Positions 37,561 through 50,253 of a stretch of DNA of 64,000 bases are shown piece after piece; positions within the stretch are counted from its first letter, which is position 1, and each line of letters opens with the position of its first letter. The notes beneath the pieces were generated by a model. That model had not been told where the DNA came from. It saw nothing but the letters and a program-made list of their open reading frames with translations, and made no database searches. A program made the position numbers and the translations under genes. This DNA comes from Straminergon stramineum (Eukaryota > Streptophyta > Bryopsida > Hypnales > Calliergonaceae). Location of the stretch: the NCBI GenBank assembly GCA_963920665.1, contig OY987267.1, positions 26,412,001 to 26,476,000 on the forward strand, given 5' to 3'.

Positions 37561-40208
37561 TCAAAAAGCTCTATCTGTTTACGAATTTCCACCATTGAGG
37601 AAGCAGTCACTGTGTTGAACAACCTTGCGGGGGCAAGTGAAACGATCTAGGAGCATCCCTCTCGTAGCAAGCTTGGCGTTGCCCATATGAAGCATCTTGT
37701 ACTTTCACTTGCTTCCTCAGACAATAGTGTTGACAATGGATTCAGTGACCACTTGGGCGCTATCAAGAGTTGTTCATGAATTGATCAAGTTTCCTTATTG
37801 CACGTATTTAGATTGGGGAACTTATTTCTAGAATCCCATTGTTGCCACCAACCTTTGAATCGTTTAGAATGATGAATCGGTAGTATTCAAGAACAAGATG
37901 CTCAAAAAATGATACTTTGTGCATGGATTTTGGGTGCTCGAATGATAGCGCCTAAGTTGGAGATTTTGCATAGAGATGAGGGATGGATTATTGGTTCTTG
38001 AATGCGTACTTCACTAGCTCAAAGACTAAAAATATTGTTAATCCCTCATGGAGAAGATTTCTAGAGTTTTTTAGTTGGACAAAGGGAGTAGCAACTATTA
38101 GAAATTAATATGAGAATGAGAAAACTTACTATCAAAAATTATCAATTATTGGGATTTATTTAGATCTTAATTAACCCCTAAGCGTTCAGATGTCCATGTA
38201 TTTGACGATGAACAAAGTAATTTGGACCAATCTTTCATCCAAATAGTTTTTCATTCATTAGAGTAAAGCAACATTGGAATCTTAACCCTTAAAAGATCAA
38301 GTAGCATTTGAAGGCAATTTAGTGTTCTCAATCATCCATTTATGAATGGAATTTTCATTTCTTTCCTTTGACATTTTGCTCATGTGGTCAAGGAATAACT
38401 TTAGGGCACAACAATTTTCATAAACTTTGACTACATGGTTTTCAAGTTATTGTAAGATATGTGGTTTCTTTGAGAGCCCCATGCAACCCATGCAACCCAA
38501 AAAAAATCACTGAAATTTTTTTAAATAAAATTTGAAATCGGTTCTCTAAATCTATATGTATGGCATTTTTTAATTTCATAACTAAATTCTTAACCATTTC
38601 ATATTTTTAATCATACTCTATTTTACTCTACTTACTATTCTTTTCAAGCATGCATATGAAATTTTGCATGTTGAATTTTTTGTATGTATACCCAACTTAT
38701 TCTTCAACATATTGTAGAAAGTTTTAATTTGTAAGATCTAAAAGGTTTGGGGTAAAAAGTTTGAAAGATGAAATCCAACTATTTGGGAAGAGTTGAAAAT
38801 ACATCCTTTTTAAATCCAAGTGTCATGATCTTGCAATTGGTAAGTTTTTTTAATTATAAAATTTCAAAATGGTATATTTTAACAAGTTAACTAAAAGATT
38901 CTACAATTGGATTTGTTACAAAATGGATATACATGAAGATTTTAGCCTTGCTTTGGAGACTAATATTTTGAAGCAATTTAGGTTCTCTAAACATGAAAGA
39001 ACTTTAGGCATTAACAAGAAAATAATTCTTTTTAAGATCAACTAGATGAAAATGAGGCAAGAAAGTAGTAGTTTCGTACAAGAGTAAAAGCAAAAATGTA
39101 CAATAGTTCAAAACATGATGGAAGCTTTGAATCAACTAACAATGGGCTCTAAGGTACTTTACTATACAGATGGGTGTTTTTATGGTGTGTAGATTCCCAA
39201 AATGCAATCACAGATTTGCAATTCCAAGTCATTTATGAAGTTTAGCAATTTCTTGCATTTTGTGTGTGAAAAATATTAAAAAAAATTCATTAAATTTGAC
39301 TATAACATGGCTGTCAAAATTTATTTAAAAAAATGTGAAGAATCTATCATTAGGTTTCAAGGTACACTTAGTGCATTTCTATGATGTCATGGCCATCCCG
39401 AATCATACATGCACTAATTTTTTTGCTAAATAAGGGCATTATTGGGCACTTGTTGTGTTTGTATCTTTTGAGCATATTGTGACAAAAGACACATTCTATT
39501 GTATATGAATATATTTTATTTTATTAATATGATTTTTAGTGTATTGTACTCCACACCATAACATTAATCCCATCAACCAAGATTGCCAAAGATGGTGCGA
39601 TCAACGGCTAAATTCTTTTCCTAGATTGACTTTAGAGGGGGGGTATTTTTTCCGCACACGCATCAATGGCTATGGTTTTTTCCAATAGAGGCTAATAGTC
39701 ATGGGCAGGTGTGTTTGTAACTTTTCACCATATTGTCAAGGTACCAAATTTTGACAACATTCATTTGGATACTAAAATTATTCTATTAAGTACCTTATTG
39801 AATTGGAAAACTCAGAAAAATTTCAAATGGAGATTGCTTAAAGACTTTAGTATTTTTTTATGAACTTTTATTTGGATTGCCTTTGTATGAACAGTGTTGA
39901 GGGCCCATATCATTCACTTTCTATAACAGAAGCATCAAAGATAAAAATTCTATTAAGGTCGAGCACCCAAAAACATCAATAAAAGCAATTCAACATAGTT
40001 GGGCTATCACGGCCCTAGTAACACCTTACAAATCCAAAAAACTTTTAGAGCCCTTCACAACGTTCAAAGCTCACCACGCTTCAATTCTAGTATCACTTGA
40101 GCCCAAACTAACTAACACTATACATGCCACGCACCCACAACATTAGTTTTCATTTCCAACTTGCACTACTAAGTCCCAATCCCTGAGACTACTAGCGTGC
40201 ACTCCGCT
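37561..40208. other. AT-rich DNA with TTAA-family fragments
   Basis: No gene. TTAACCCCTAAGCG at 38171 and TTAACCCTTAAAAGATC at 38282 both look like left ends of the TTAA family. The following DNA (for example AAACTTTGACTACATGG at about 38424) resembles the family interior, but no right end can be assigned. I treat it as decayed, overlapping copies. Confidence 0.4.
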
Positions 40209-41316
40209 TGTGACACCTGGCATGTCACTTGGTGACATGGAGTGAAACTTCCATTTTATTCTGCTATGACTTATGGTGACACTACTCACCACAATTCTAA
40301 CCGCCCTTGGTTGTCACCCCACTCCATACTAGGTCCGTTGTATATTTGTTATTTTCACACCAACACTAATCGGGACTCACAACTCGGGACACATCACCAA
40401 TGGTCTAGCAAGGAGTGGAACTCCTACCAACCAGTGCCCCATGACAATCAAACAAGTGTCCTATGGAGCCTTGAAGGCGGTAGTGAAGTTGCATCACCAA
40501 CCATGAGTCACCGGGACTCACCAAGGCTCCAAAAAGGGATGAGGAGAGAGACCAACCCCTCCTACAATACTTTCTATGGCATTTGGCAGTCACCCCTTGT
40601 GGGTCAAAGGTACTTCCCAAATTCCCTTGGGTTTCGGAAGACCACCCATTTCCAACTGAAATTGCCAAGTTCCAACTCCATTTGGACTTTTGAACTTCCA
40701 AACGGCATAACTTTGTGATCATGGCTTCAATTCCTATATACAAGCTCATTTTGAATATTTACGCAACAAGTAGATGCCGATGGACTACTCACTTGTTCCA
40801 TTTGGATAATTTCTCACAAAGTTATGGCCCTCCAAAGATTTGGGTTCATCAGAAGCGGCATCGTAACACCTTCACTGCGGCCCTTCTCTTGGCCATAACT
40901 CCTAGCTCATGTCTTAGACCTCATAATGCTTGGCATTCTAGATTCCCTCTTTATAGCTTTCCAATGATATGCTACATTCCATACTTTGTTGAGGGATTTT
41001 TTGGGAACCCCTCACTTCTAGCATTTGAGTGTCCCAACGCTACCAGGACACCCTCAACTTTGAATAGCCATAACTTCTAGCTTACTAGTTCAAATCACGC
41101 GTTGTTTGGATGGTTAGAAGCGTCTTTTCAAGAGCTTTCCAATAATGTATGGCATGTTCCAATGTTCTTCATATTCAGGTCTCTATTACACCATGTTTGA
41201 TTGGAAGTCTCTTATTTCTCCCTTCTTAGACTATTGCAAGGCTTGAGAAGTCACCCCCAAGGTCCCCCTTGCTCACTAAGGCACTTTGGGCACCCCAAGG
41301 AGATAGAGGCGTGACA
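40209..41316 (+). repeat. GC-rich LTR-like block, possible solo LTR
   Basis: About 1.1 kb with higher GC than its surroundings, opening with TGTGACACCTGG and closing with GAGGCGTGACA. TG...CA ends with TGTGACA-like starts are common in plant Ty3/Gypsy LTRs. It contains overlapping open frames of 158 and 121 codons (40242-40718, 40715-41080) whose translations resemble no protein family. The 5-bp flanks do not match, so a clean solo LTR is unproven. Confidence 0.3.
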
Positions 41317-41680
41317 TAGGTGCACATTTTGCTAGAAATTTTTTTTATAGTATTAGCAACTAAAAATCATGAATTTAAAAAAAGAATTATAATTTTTGTA
41401 TATGGCATGTATTTTATATCAATTTTCAAAGGTGCATCTCCCTAGATCATTAAATGTGTCACATAGGTGGACTTGAAATCAAGACCTCAAAATTTCAGCA
41501 ATCAATCAATCAATAGTTGATAAAGGGACGATTTAATGACATTTTATAGGGACACTTCAATGAAAGCCTAGGGACATTCCTCGAAATCTCTACTATACAT
41601 TAATGGGAATGGGAACGCTTTGGAATGTTTCTACTTGATTAGTTGATTTCTACTACCACCAATCAGGCATTCAAGGGTTA

Positions 41681-41713
41681 AGTAACCCCTAAAGTCCCAA
41701 GGCCTTTTCCCAT

Positions 41714-41760
<47 letters not shown>

Positions 41761-42190
41761 AAAACTGTCATTTCTAGTGTGAAGACCAAAAAAATTAAAC
41801 ATTGTTTTTTTTGCATATCTAACCGTAGGATTTAGCATAGTTGCACTAGACTAGTAGAAGAATTTGTGGAAGAAATTTCAAGAACTTTGACTACAAAGAT
41901 TTTAAAGTGAAGCAGACAAAATTTAAGGCATCTTGCTCATCTAAATTTTTTGGTTGTGAATCTTCTTCAATTCAAATTTTTGCACTACTAATTTTGAATT
42001 ACTACTTTTTTTTGTTGAAGAATCGAATTGAGAGTCCAGGAAAAAAAAAGTTTAAAAGTTAATTTTCATACATTTAAAATTTTATTAAGTAGAAGTAGTT
42101 TCAAGATTGAGGGAAAATCTAAATTTTTGATAGCTCTAATATGGAATTGAAACAAACTAATCTCAATGGTGAGATTGCTTTAGCAAGAGA
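41681..42190 (+). mobile_element. Truncated TTAA-family element E with CA microsatellite
   Basis: Left end GTAACCCCTAAAGTCCCAAG (first T of TTAA altered), then interior matching 19460-19960: AAACTGTCATTTCTAG, CTAACCGTAGGAT, GCACTAGACTAGTAGAAGAA and GGAATTGAAACAAA. A CA/AC dinucleotide tract of about 21 units (41717-41758) sits just inside the left end. Similarity stops at about 42.19 kb and no right terminus follows. Confidence 0.6.
41717..41758. repeat. (AC)21 microsatellite
   Basis: Perfect AC dinucleotide tract of 42 bases. It sits inside a transposon remnant, in an interval that is an A/T-rich spacer in sister copies. Confidence 0.95.
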
Positions 42191-42301
42191 TCTTAAACCC
42201 TAAAATTCCACACATCCAAAAAGTGGATGCCCTAATCAACCTTGATTGTAACTTTCAATATAACCACTTTCGATAATTTATTTAAACTAAGAAAGTGAAG
42301 C

Positions 42302-43196
42302 TTAACCCTAAAGGACCAACATGCATTTTTGGCTACATAGAAATTTTAGGCACATGCATGAGATTCTAGATTTCTATATATTTGGCCCAAATTTTAATAG
42401 ACAATGGGGATGAGGAATATCTTCCATATACACTAAATTTCATGACATTTGGAAATATGAGTAAAAAATTATGGCCTAATATGTTCCTTTTTTCATAAAT
42501 AGGCAATTTGGGTAGATTAGAAAACATCACTTTTTTCATACACAAAAGTTTGAAATCATTTTTCTAGAGTTATATTCATTTTTTTATATACATGGAAAGC
42601 TTTGAATCATTCCATTTTTATCAATGAGTCAAAAGTTATGAGAATTTTTTGTTTGTAGACAGTTATGGATTTTCTACTCTAAAATAAACTTTCTAAAAAT
42701 CATAGGATGTACATTGTTTATTGCAACATTGCAACCCTTGGGATTGGCATTTTTCAATTCCATAATTAAATTCTTAACAATTTTAGTATTTTTAATCATT
42801 TTCTTCTAATCTCTATTTACTAATTTTTTCCTATATGCTGTCCAAATCCAAATGATTTGAAAATTTTCAAACATGTGGCCAACTCATCTAAGAAAAAGAG
42901 TGCAAAGAAGCACCATCATTTTGGAATTTTTTTCATATAAAAGTGAGCTTGTGAAGTGCACCTGCCATGTTTTTGATGGGACCAAAAAATGATTTCAGTG
43001 AATTTCAATACTTATATCTTGTAATCCACGCAATGGAAATTTCTGAAATTCTTACCATATGTTCTCAAGTCAACATAATACAAGATCCTACAGCTACATG
43101 TGTCAAAACATATTTCAAAAATTTGGTACTTGTACTAAAAATGGCAATTTTGGTGCATTTTCAATGAAATCATAATTAGGGAACTTTAGTAGTTAA
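42302..43196 (-). mobile_element. TTAA-flanked element F (895 bp), inverted relative to G
   Basis: Starts TTAACCCTAAAGGACCAAC; the right end is degraded (AACTTTAGTAGTTAA). Its reverse complement aligns with 43733-44683. Landmarks are AGTACAAGTACCAAA, GTAGGATCTTGTA, TTTCAGAAATTTCCA and TACATGGAAAG(C/A)TTTGAATCATTCCATTTT in opposite sense. No coding capacity. Confidence 0.6.
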
Positions 43197-43732
43197 CAAC
43201 GTATCTTTCTATGTTATCTGAAAACTTCTAAAAGATTAAAAAGCTGAAAGAATTATTGCAATTGCAAGCTACATGTGTTTGAATCCATATAAGACATTAT
43301 GTGGAAATTTTCATTTATATATATAGTTTTAAATTTCAAATAAAAAATCTTTTTTTTCATTTTAACCTTCATTCATGGTAAAAAATTCCACATTATTCTA
43401 ATATATATTGTAATTGACATAATTTTATTCCCACCTTTAACTTTAAAAAATCACAATAATTTAATTTTTCCATCAATTTTTTTTGATAAAAAACAGAAAT
43501 ACAAAATAAATTTTTTCTTTAGCAAAAAATAAGAAATAAATTTATATACAAATTAAATAGAGGGACATATTTGGTTTAATAGCTGAATTTGACTTCATGG
43601 ACTTTATTGTGGCTATTTAGGGTGTAAAATAAAATAACCAATGGAAAAATTTTCACGTTAATCTCCATTGCTACTTGTACCTCTTGAGGAAATTTCAAAT
43701 AGTTTGGATTGTTTTTGCTAGTTTTTTACATA

Positions 43733-44683
43733 TTAACCCCTAAATGTATTTGACTATGTTTTCACCAAAAACGCTCCAAAACTGTCATCTCTAGTACAAG
43801 TACCAAACTTTAGAAAAAAATACATTTTGGGACAAATGTAACCGTAGGATCTTGTAGTATGCTGGTTTGGAAAGATGCAGAAAAAATTTCAGAAATTTCC
43901 ACCGTTTGGATTGCAAGATATTAGCATTTGAAGTGACAAAAAAGCCATTTTTTGGCCCTGCAAAAATCCGGGCAGCTGCACTTCACAAGGTCAGATCATT
44001 ATGAAAAAAATGTCCAAAATGGTTGTAACCCTTTGGATTCATTTTTCAAGTCATGTTTTCCACATGCTCAGAAATTTTTAGATCATTTGGAATTGTACAA
44101 CATATAGGAAAAAAATAGTAAGTTGAAAGAAGTAGAGAATGATTCAAAATACTAAATTGTTAATAATTTATTTATGGAATTGAAAAATGCCAATCCCAAT
44201 GGTGAAATTGTTGTAATAAACAATCTACACCTCATGTTTTTATTTCTTTTCCAAAAATATTAAAAATTGAGTTAAATAAAGGTCTTCAAAGTTTATTTTA
44301 GAGTAGAGATTCCATTACTACCTACAAACTACCCACAACTAAAACTCTTCATAACTTTCATCTCATAAATCAAAATGGAATGATTCAAATCTTTCCATGT
44401 ATATGTAAATCATGAAAATAAATTTCCAATTTTTATTTTTAAAAGAAAGTGATTTTTAAAGAAGTTTTTTTTGCCACCCCGTCTGCCCACCAAGCAATGA
44501 AAACAACATATCATACAATAACTTTTTAACCATGTAGTTAAAAGTTATGAAAATTGTTGGGTCTTAAAGCTACTCCTCGGGCACATGTTGTGTGAAAATT
44601 TCAAAGAAAAAAAATCCATTCATAGTGAGTTGCCCGAAATTGCTATGTTGTCAAAAAACACCCTCTGGTCCATTAGGGGTTAA
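43733..44683 (+). mobile_element. TTAA-flanked element G (951 bp)
   Basis: TTAACCCCTAAATGTATTTG on the left and GGTCCATTAGGGGTTAA on the right. The interior carries the family blocks AAACTGTCATCTCTAGT, AACCGTAGGATCTTGTAG, GATTGCAAGATATTAGC and GGAATTGAAAAATGCC. Bases beyond the TTAA differ on each side. Together with F it forms an inverted pair of about 2.4 kb. Confidence 0.7.
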
Positions 44684-47033
44684 TTTTCAGTTTTTGCAAC
44701 AAAATTGATAACAATTACAATTTTTCACGAAATGAATTGAAATTTCTTACAATAATATACATTCATAGCTTCAAGTGATAAAAATATAGGATTGACATTC
44801 AAACATAATCTAATAGGCTACATTCAACTCATGCATTATATTTGACTAGTTGACAATGGATCTTGTCCTCAAGGGGTTCACTGTGTGAACTTTTTTCTTG
44901 AAAAATTGTGCAATTAAATTCAATTTAGAAATTGTTAGCCTACAAGTTGTTTTTTCAAGAATATTCTTTGTTGGCCCCAAAATAAGTTTGTCTATAATGT
45001 TCACATAATATATCTAAATGGAATGAAGAAAAGCCTCCTATGTAGATTAAAACACAGTATATGTGAGAAAAATAATAATTTAAGTTTAAAGGGTATTTAT
45101 TTTGTCCGTCAAACTAAAATTTGGACTTATTTTGCCATAATTTTTGCTGCCGGGCACCGATCAAAATAATAATTATACTTCTAGAAAGCTAATGTGTAGT
45201 CTATCTTTTCAAAGTTCCAACATAATGAATTACAACCAAATGATGTAAAGAATAATTCAGACTTATTATTGGAAAAATATTGACATTGCGTTAAATAAGA
45301 CTACATAAATACTAAAAAGGGAGTGCCAATATGTGAGCCCATGAGCCTAAGAGTGTATATTATGAATATCTTCTATGGTTTTAGGTATCTATATTAAAGG
45401 TACCTATATTCTAGACTCTTTTCTTGTTATAGTGTACCTACTAGTATGCTTTGTATTGTTGCCACAATATTATAATAATAAAAGAACTTAAAAACAAATT
45501 TTTTATATATAAAAACTTAAAACTTCAATATTTTTTTGCGATGCGTCGGAATACCACAAAACAATGTCAATGCACCCTTACTTCGTAAAAGCTTTTTGAC
45601 TATACCCAAAACAAGATTGGAAGACGCATAGTCCCAAATATCTCAGCATAACAAACAAAAAAACCAACTGAAGGTGTGGATGTCACAAGTACATACATGT
45701 TATAAACACCTTCAAATAGTAATAGGTACCATTAGAAGATATTAAAGCCTCCAACAGGCCCTGAGTTCTCTTCAAGCTTTTAAGCTTGAGAGCTCCATTC
45801 AATAGGAAAAGTTGATGCCATATGGAGTGTTGATGTAGTCGAGACACTACCACGTCAGCAGACACATTACAAATACTAAAAGAAGAAACTTTAAATAATT
45901 AAAACTTTATGAATTTTTTTTCTAAGTTCCCCATATTTAGGGAACAAACTTGTGATAGCCCTTTGTTGGCCTCAATTCTCTTCTAATGATACCTACAGCT
46001 AATCTCAAGGCTTGTAGACTCAAGTCTTTGCACTTAGCGTTAGCTTCGTGTTTAGAGTACCTTCCAAGTTTGGACAAAAATAAAATAAAAAACAATATAG
46101 CAATAATTTGGTAGCTTTGAAGTCACAAAGATATAAAAGACTCTAGTCACAGTCATAGGTACTACAGAAGGGGTCAAATGATGTCAAAATTGCACTTTAA
46201 CTTTTGTTTTACTATCATTTTTCAAACCTAATCCACTAATTATAGGTAATTTAGTCCTTTTTTACTAGTATCTCAAGTCAAGCTAAGATGATCATAAAAA
46301 TCCTAGTTTCTTAATTAAAGTTCCAATAGAAGTTTACATAGAAGCTTGTTAGCTTTTTCAATGGTAGAAAAAGTACCTAATACCTAATAGATGTCAATGT
46401 GATTGTATCCAAAAAAATTAATTAAATACATAATCATATGATAGAATAGGAAAGGGCTCTTCTACTACAATTTGAATACTTTATCATTTATTGTAATATT
46501 TAAAAGTAAAAATATTTGAAGACCCTTGTCAATATAAAAAACAACCCAAATGTTGATTGTGTCAAAACAAAAAAATGTATATATTATTCATGTCTAAGGC
46601 ACTAGGTAGACTACTTTTAGAATTGAATGTTTAAATTTCTTGTTAGAATAAATCAACAATTTGTCAATAATTTTAAAATGATACTATTTTGTATGCAAGA
46701 TTCAATGAAAAAAAATCCTTGTAGACAATTTCATACTTGTTTGAGAAATAAGAAAAATTTGGATATTATTAGATGAGCATTTGCCATCATGAAATTTTTT
46801 GATGGCAAGGTTAGGGAATCACTTCATGGACATTTTGTGAGTTTGAAGAGTGGAGAGGTCACATTTCTAATGAAATACATTGTCCGTCACAAATTCTCAA
46901 AGGGCATGGGATAATTTGAAGATGAGAGCTAGATTGCTCATTGTCAAATTATGTTTAAAGTAGGATTTTCAACCTCATTTTGGCGTAGTAAAATAAATTT
47001 TTTTTAAAAGCTTAGAGCAAAGTAGAGTTGGGA
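44684..47033. other. AT-rich DNA, weak family fragments, no gene
   Basis: No supported gene. At about 45125-45240 a CATAATTTTTGCTG...TCTAGAAAGCTAATG stretch resembles the right half of element D (20230-20330), so it is probably a decayed family piece. The rest gives no recognisable signal. Confidence 0.4.
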
Positions 47034-47232
47034 AATCAAGCTAAATTTCATCTCTAAAAATCCATTAGAGATTTTGAGCCTCCAATCAAAAATCATGGAC
47101 ATATTTTAGAGAAAATGTTTGGAAATATCAAAGAAAATGTCCCTTCCAACCCTTCTTTGAACTTTGTCCATAAAATTTAATTAGAGGCATGAAATCTCAA
47201 ACGGATTTTTGAAAATGAAATTTAGCTTGATT
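47034..47232. repeat. Foldback with two ~67-bp arms
   Basis: The left arm (47034-47100, opening AATCAAGCTAAATTTCA and closing ATGGAC) is inversely repeated at 47166-47232 (opening GTCCAT and closing TTTAGCTTGATT) with scattered mismatches and a ~65-bp spacer. Likely a MITE core or a foldback. No clear target duplication was found, so ends may be incomplete. Confidence 0.6.
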
Positions 47233-48571
47233 TTACACATTTACTAAGTTGAATGTTTTTGAAAAAATATATTCTACATAGCCTAAATGAAGTTTGAACT
47301 TCTATTTTTTACACTATTCTTACTTTTGACTTAACTATGAGTAGTTGAATTCCTAGTGATTTTAGTATATCCCACATATCCCATATGGGTTGTTTTACCT
47401 CCTACCACCTCATGTGTAAAAATAGCTTATTTTCTCACCTTATCAAACTCTAGATGAAGTGGCTTTCCAAGGTCCCATGCCAAAGATACCAATAATACAA
47501 GGATCCTTTTTTTTATCCATACCTTAAGTTAGGTTGTTTGTTTGTTTGTTACATTGAGATCTCCCAAACCGTGCATCTCTTGGCCACGTGCTTGGTACGG
47601 TCTGAAAGCCCTCAACGAGGAGGGATGCTCGGGCTTTGTTTCATGGCGTTTGGATCTATTATGTGAAAGTTATTGAATTTCGAAGTTTTTAAGAATTAAA
47701 AAAAAACACTTGTACTTTCAATTTGACTGTGGCAATGGCACAGGGCACACTAGTTTTTTTGAAATTCAATATGAAAATGCTGAAATTCCTTTGAGAAGCT
47801 TAAATTAATTATTGGACATCAATGGGCTGACCTCAAGTTACCCTCCAAGTGCAGTAGTACTCAAATTCTACAGTAACTTAGTTAAGTTAGTGGTGTGTTG
47901 GCAGCAGTGTAACAGCCCACTTGCCTGGGAGTGAGTGGGAAGGGGACATGCATCTTTAACTGAAGTTAACTTACTGTAGTTCAGTTCTGTTCCTGATGAG
48001 TGAATAATGTTCATCATGTTCACATGCCATGGGTTGGAGGGAGCTGCCCTGGCCGGCCTAACTTAACTTAACTTAACTTCCTGTAGTACTGTCAGGTCAG
48101 CTCAGCTCGTGGAGTGACTGGAGTGACTTACTAGTAAGTTTGAGTGGTGTGCATGATGGAAGGGAAGTAAGCTAATAACTAAGTTATGATAACTTTCAGT
48201 TCATGCAGAGAGGCTGGGTCATTGGATTGATTCTTACTATTCATGTGTACATGTGTTCCCTTTTTTAAATGCTCTCAAGAATAATTCTGGGATATTCAGA
48301 ATTAGCATCAATGACATTTTTTCAGATTTTCAGAAATAGTTGTACAATTTTTAAAATTTCAGAAATCTTCCAAATTTTCCCTAATCATGAAACTGAAACT
48401 GACCTACATGTATGGTACTCAGTAATCAGCTTGTACCATACTGCTGTATTTGAATTCCAAGTGAAGTTCATGGCCTAGTCAGGAAGGGAGGAAGGGAAGG
48501 AATGCAATGCAATGATCAAGGGGAACTTCAGTTATTACAAACCCAGGAGCAGAACTACACCAAGCTGAAGC
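47233..48571. other. Non-coding DNA with a GC-shifted island
   Basis: From about 47.79 to 48.56 kb composition rises, with repeated (C)TTAA motifs (an ACTTAACTTAACTTAACTT run near 48060), ACTTACTAGTAAGT and GAAGGGAGGAAGG. The style recalls the upstream region of the ERECTA-like gene at 36-37 kb, but I cannot align the two. No convincing open frame or RNA fold. Confidence 0.35.
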
Positions 48572-48973
48572 TTAACCCATTAAGGACCATGGTTGATTTG
48601 GGGGGCAGGCAAGACATTTTGTGGTCTCAAGCTAAACATAGAAAAAAACATCAAATCGTGATGCATTCCAAAGATCTGACTGTACTGATGGAATTGGCAT
48701 GAATGATTGGGCCTCTGCAACACGTTTTGTGGTAATTCAAGGTTCCCTTGTTGAAAGATTTTCGTATTTTTAGCCCAAATTTTGTTAGTTTTTTCAACCC
48801 CTAAACCGCATGCCAACACGAATTGTCCTCCCTCTTGTCCAAATGCATTCGGTTCATAATTCCCAACACCTTTCTCCTTTTGTTTGTATCCTAATTCATT
48901 CTAAAAATTTGGCTACCAAAGAAAAGGTGTCAATCTCAACTAGAAAGTGGTTGGCCAATCCTTAATGGGTTAA
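48572..48973. mobile_element. TTAA-flanked element H (402 bp)
   Basis: TTAACCCATTAAGGACCA on the left; CAATCCTTAATGGGTTAA on the right. The two ends are near-perfect inverted repeats for the first 15 bases. The closing TTAA (48970-48973) is also the opening TTAA of the next element. Confidence 0.75.
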
Positions 48974-49600
48974 CCCAAAAATGCCATGCCCAAGGCCTTT
49001 TTAGAGCTTCTTGGAATTGGTTCAAAATGAAAACAAAAAAAGCCAACATTTGAAAAAAAGAATTAGAATCATACAAATTCAAATTAGACATGGTAGAGAT
49101 CGCAAGGGGAAAGAAAACACAACAAGATCACTTATGGATTCAAAGATTAGAATGTTGGTTCACACATGATGTATGTGTTAAAATTGTGAAGGGGATTGGA
49201 GGTCTTTCTATCCTCTTTATACATTTTCAAATCCAAAAATTTGGGAAGTAAAGAAATATGAGATTAAAGGGCATAATATGGAGAACCCCAATTAGTTGAT
49301 GGCTTTGTGAAATCTGCTCAACAAAAATTTTAAATGAAATTCAAATGTATTTTTTGTCTTCAAGATCTAGTGTATTTGAGGCTCATTTCAAGATTTGCCA
49401 TAGACACCCTTGCACAAAATCTTGAATAGAGAAAATCACAATCATTTGTTTTCAAAATTCAATTTTTGTTGCTAAATTCAGACTTCAAAAAGAAATTTTC
49501 AAAAATACAAATTACTAAAAGCAGTAACTTGGTAAGGTTTTATCTAACTTCAAAGTTGTGTCGACACTAAAGTTTGGTGCTTTGGGCATTTAGGAGTTAA
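48970..49600 (+). mobile_element. TTAA-flanked element I (631 bp)
   Basis: Opens TTAACCCAAAAATGCC, with CCCAAGGCC slightly inside, and closes CTTTGGGCATTTAGGAGTTAA (21 bases; the last 17 mirror the left end of element J). The interior is alignable with element J: GCCAACATTTG / GTCAACATTTT, TACAAATTCAAA(T/C)TAGA, GAGATC(G/A)CA and AGAAAACA(C/T)AACAA. Non-coding. Confidence 0.7.
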
Positions 49601-50253
49601 CCCCTAAATGCCCAAGGCCTGTTTGGATCTCCTTGAAATTTGATCTAAATTGAACAAAAAGTCAACATTTTCATAAGTTATACCAATTTTTTTTGAATTG
49701 TAACCGTACAAATTCAAACTAGATATATTAGAGATCACATAGGAAAAGAAAACATAACAATATCACTTACAGATTGAAAGATTATAATGTTTGATCATGA
49801 GGGTGTAAAAATTGTGAAAATTTTTCAATTCACTTTTTGCATGTCAACTCTAAAAAGTTGGTCACTAAAAAAATATGAGGTTATAGGGCCCAGCATGCAC
49901 AACCCCAATCAATTTATGGTTTTTCAAAATCTATTCTACAATTTTTTTAAATGAATTTCTAATGTGATTTTGCCTCCAAGATCTAGTGTATTTGAGGGTC
50001 ATTTTCAAGAGCCCTCAACACTACGGGAAGTCAAGATTGCAATGGGCATCCTTGCACTAAATCTGGGACTAAATCTTCTATAGAAAAATCATAATCCTTT
50101 AGTTTTCAAATCAACTTTTTGATCCTAAAACTAGACTTGAAAAAGAATTTTCCAAAAATACAAACTACTAATAATAGCAATTTGGTTGGGTTTTACTTAA
50201 CTTCAAAGTTTTTGAAACACCAAAATCTAGTGCCTTGATCATTAAGGGGTTAA
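49597..50253 (+). mobile_element. TTAA-flanked element J (657 bp)
   Basis: Opens TTAACCCCTAAATGCCCAAG and closes GATCATTAAGGGGTTAA. It shares its left TTAA with element I and is that element's close relative in the same orientation. Third member of the H-I-J run. Confidence 0.75.

Noticed and set aside
40242..41080. Overlapping plus-strand frames of 158 and 121 codons
   Set aside because: Translations are rich in His, Ser, Pro and Asn with no domain or homologue I recognise, and they sit in a GC-rich LTR-like repeat.
47560..47650. Possible structured RNA with AGCCC...GGGCT pairing near 47600
   Set aside because: Only short stems form and I recognise no RNA family; not enough to call a gene.
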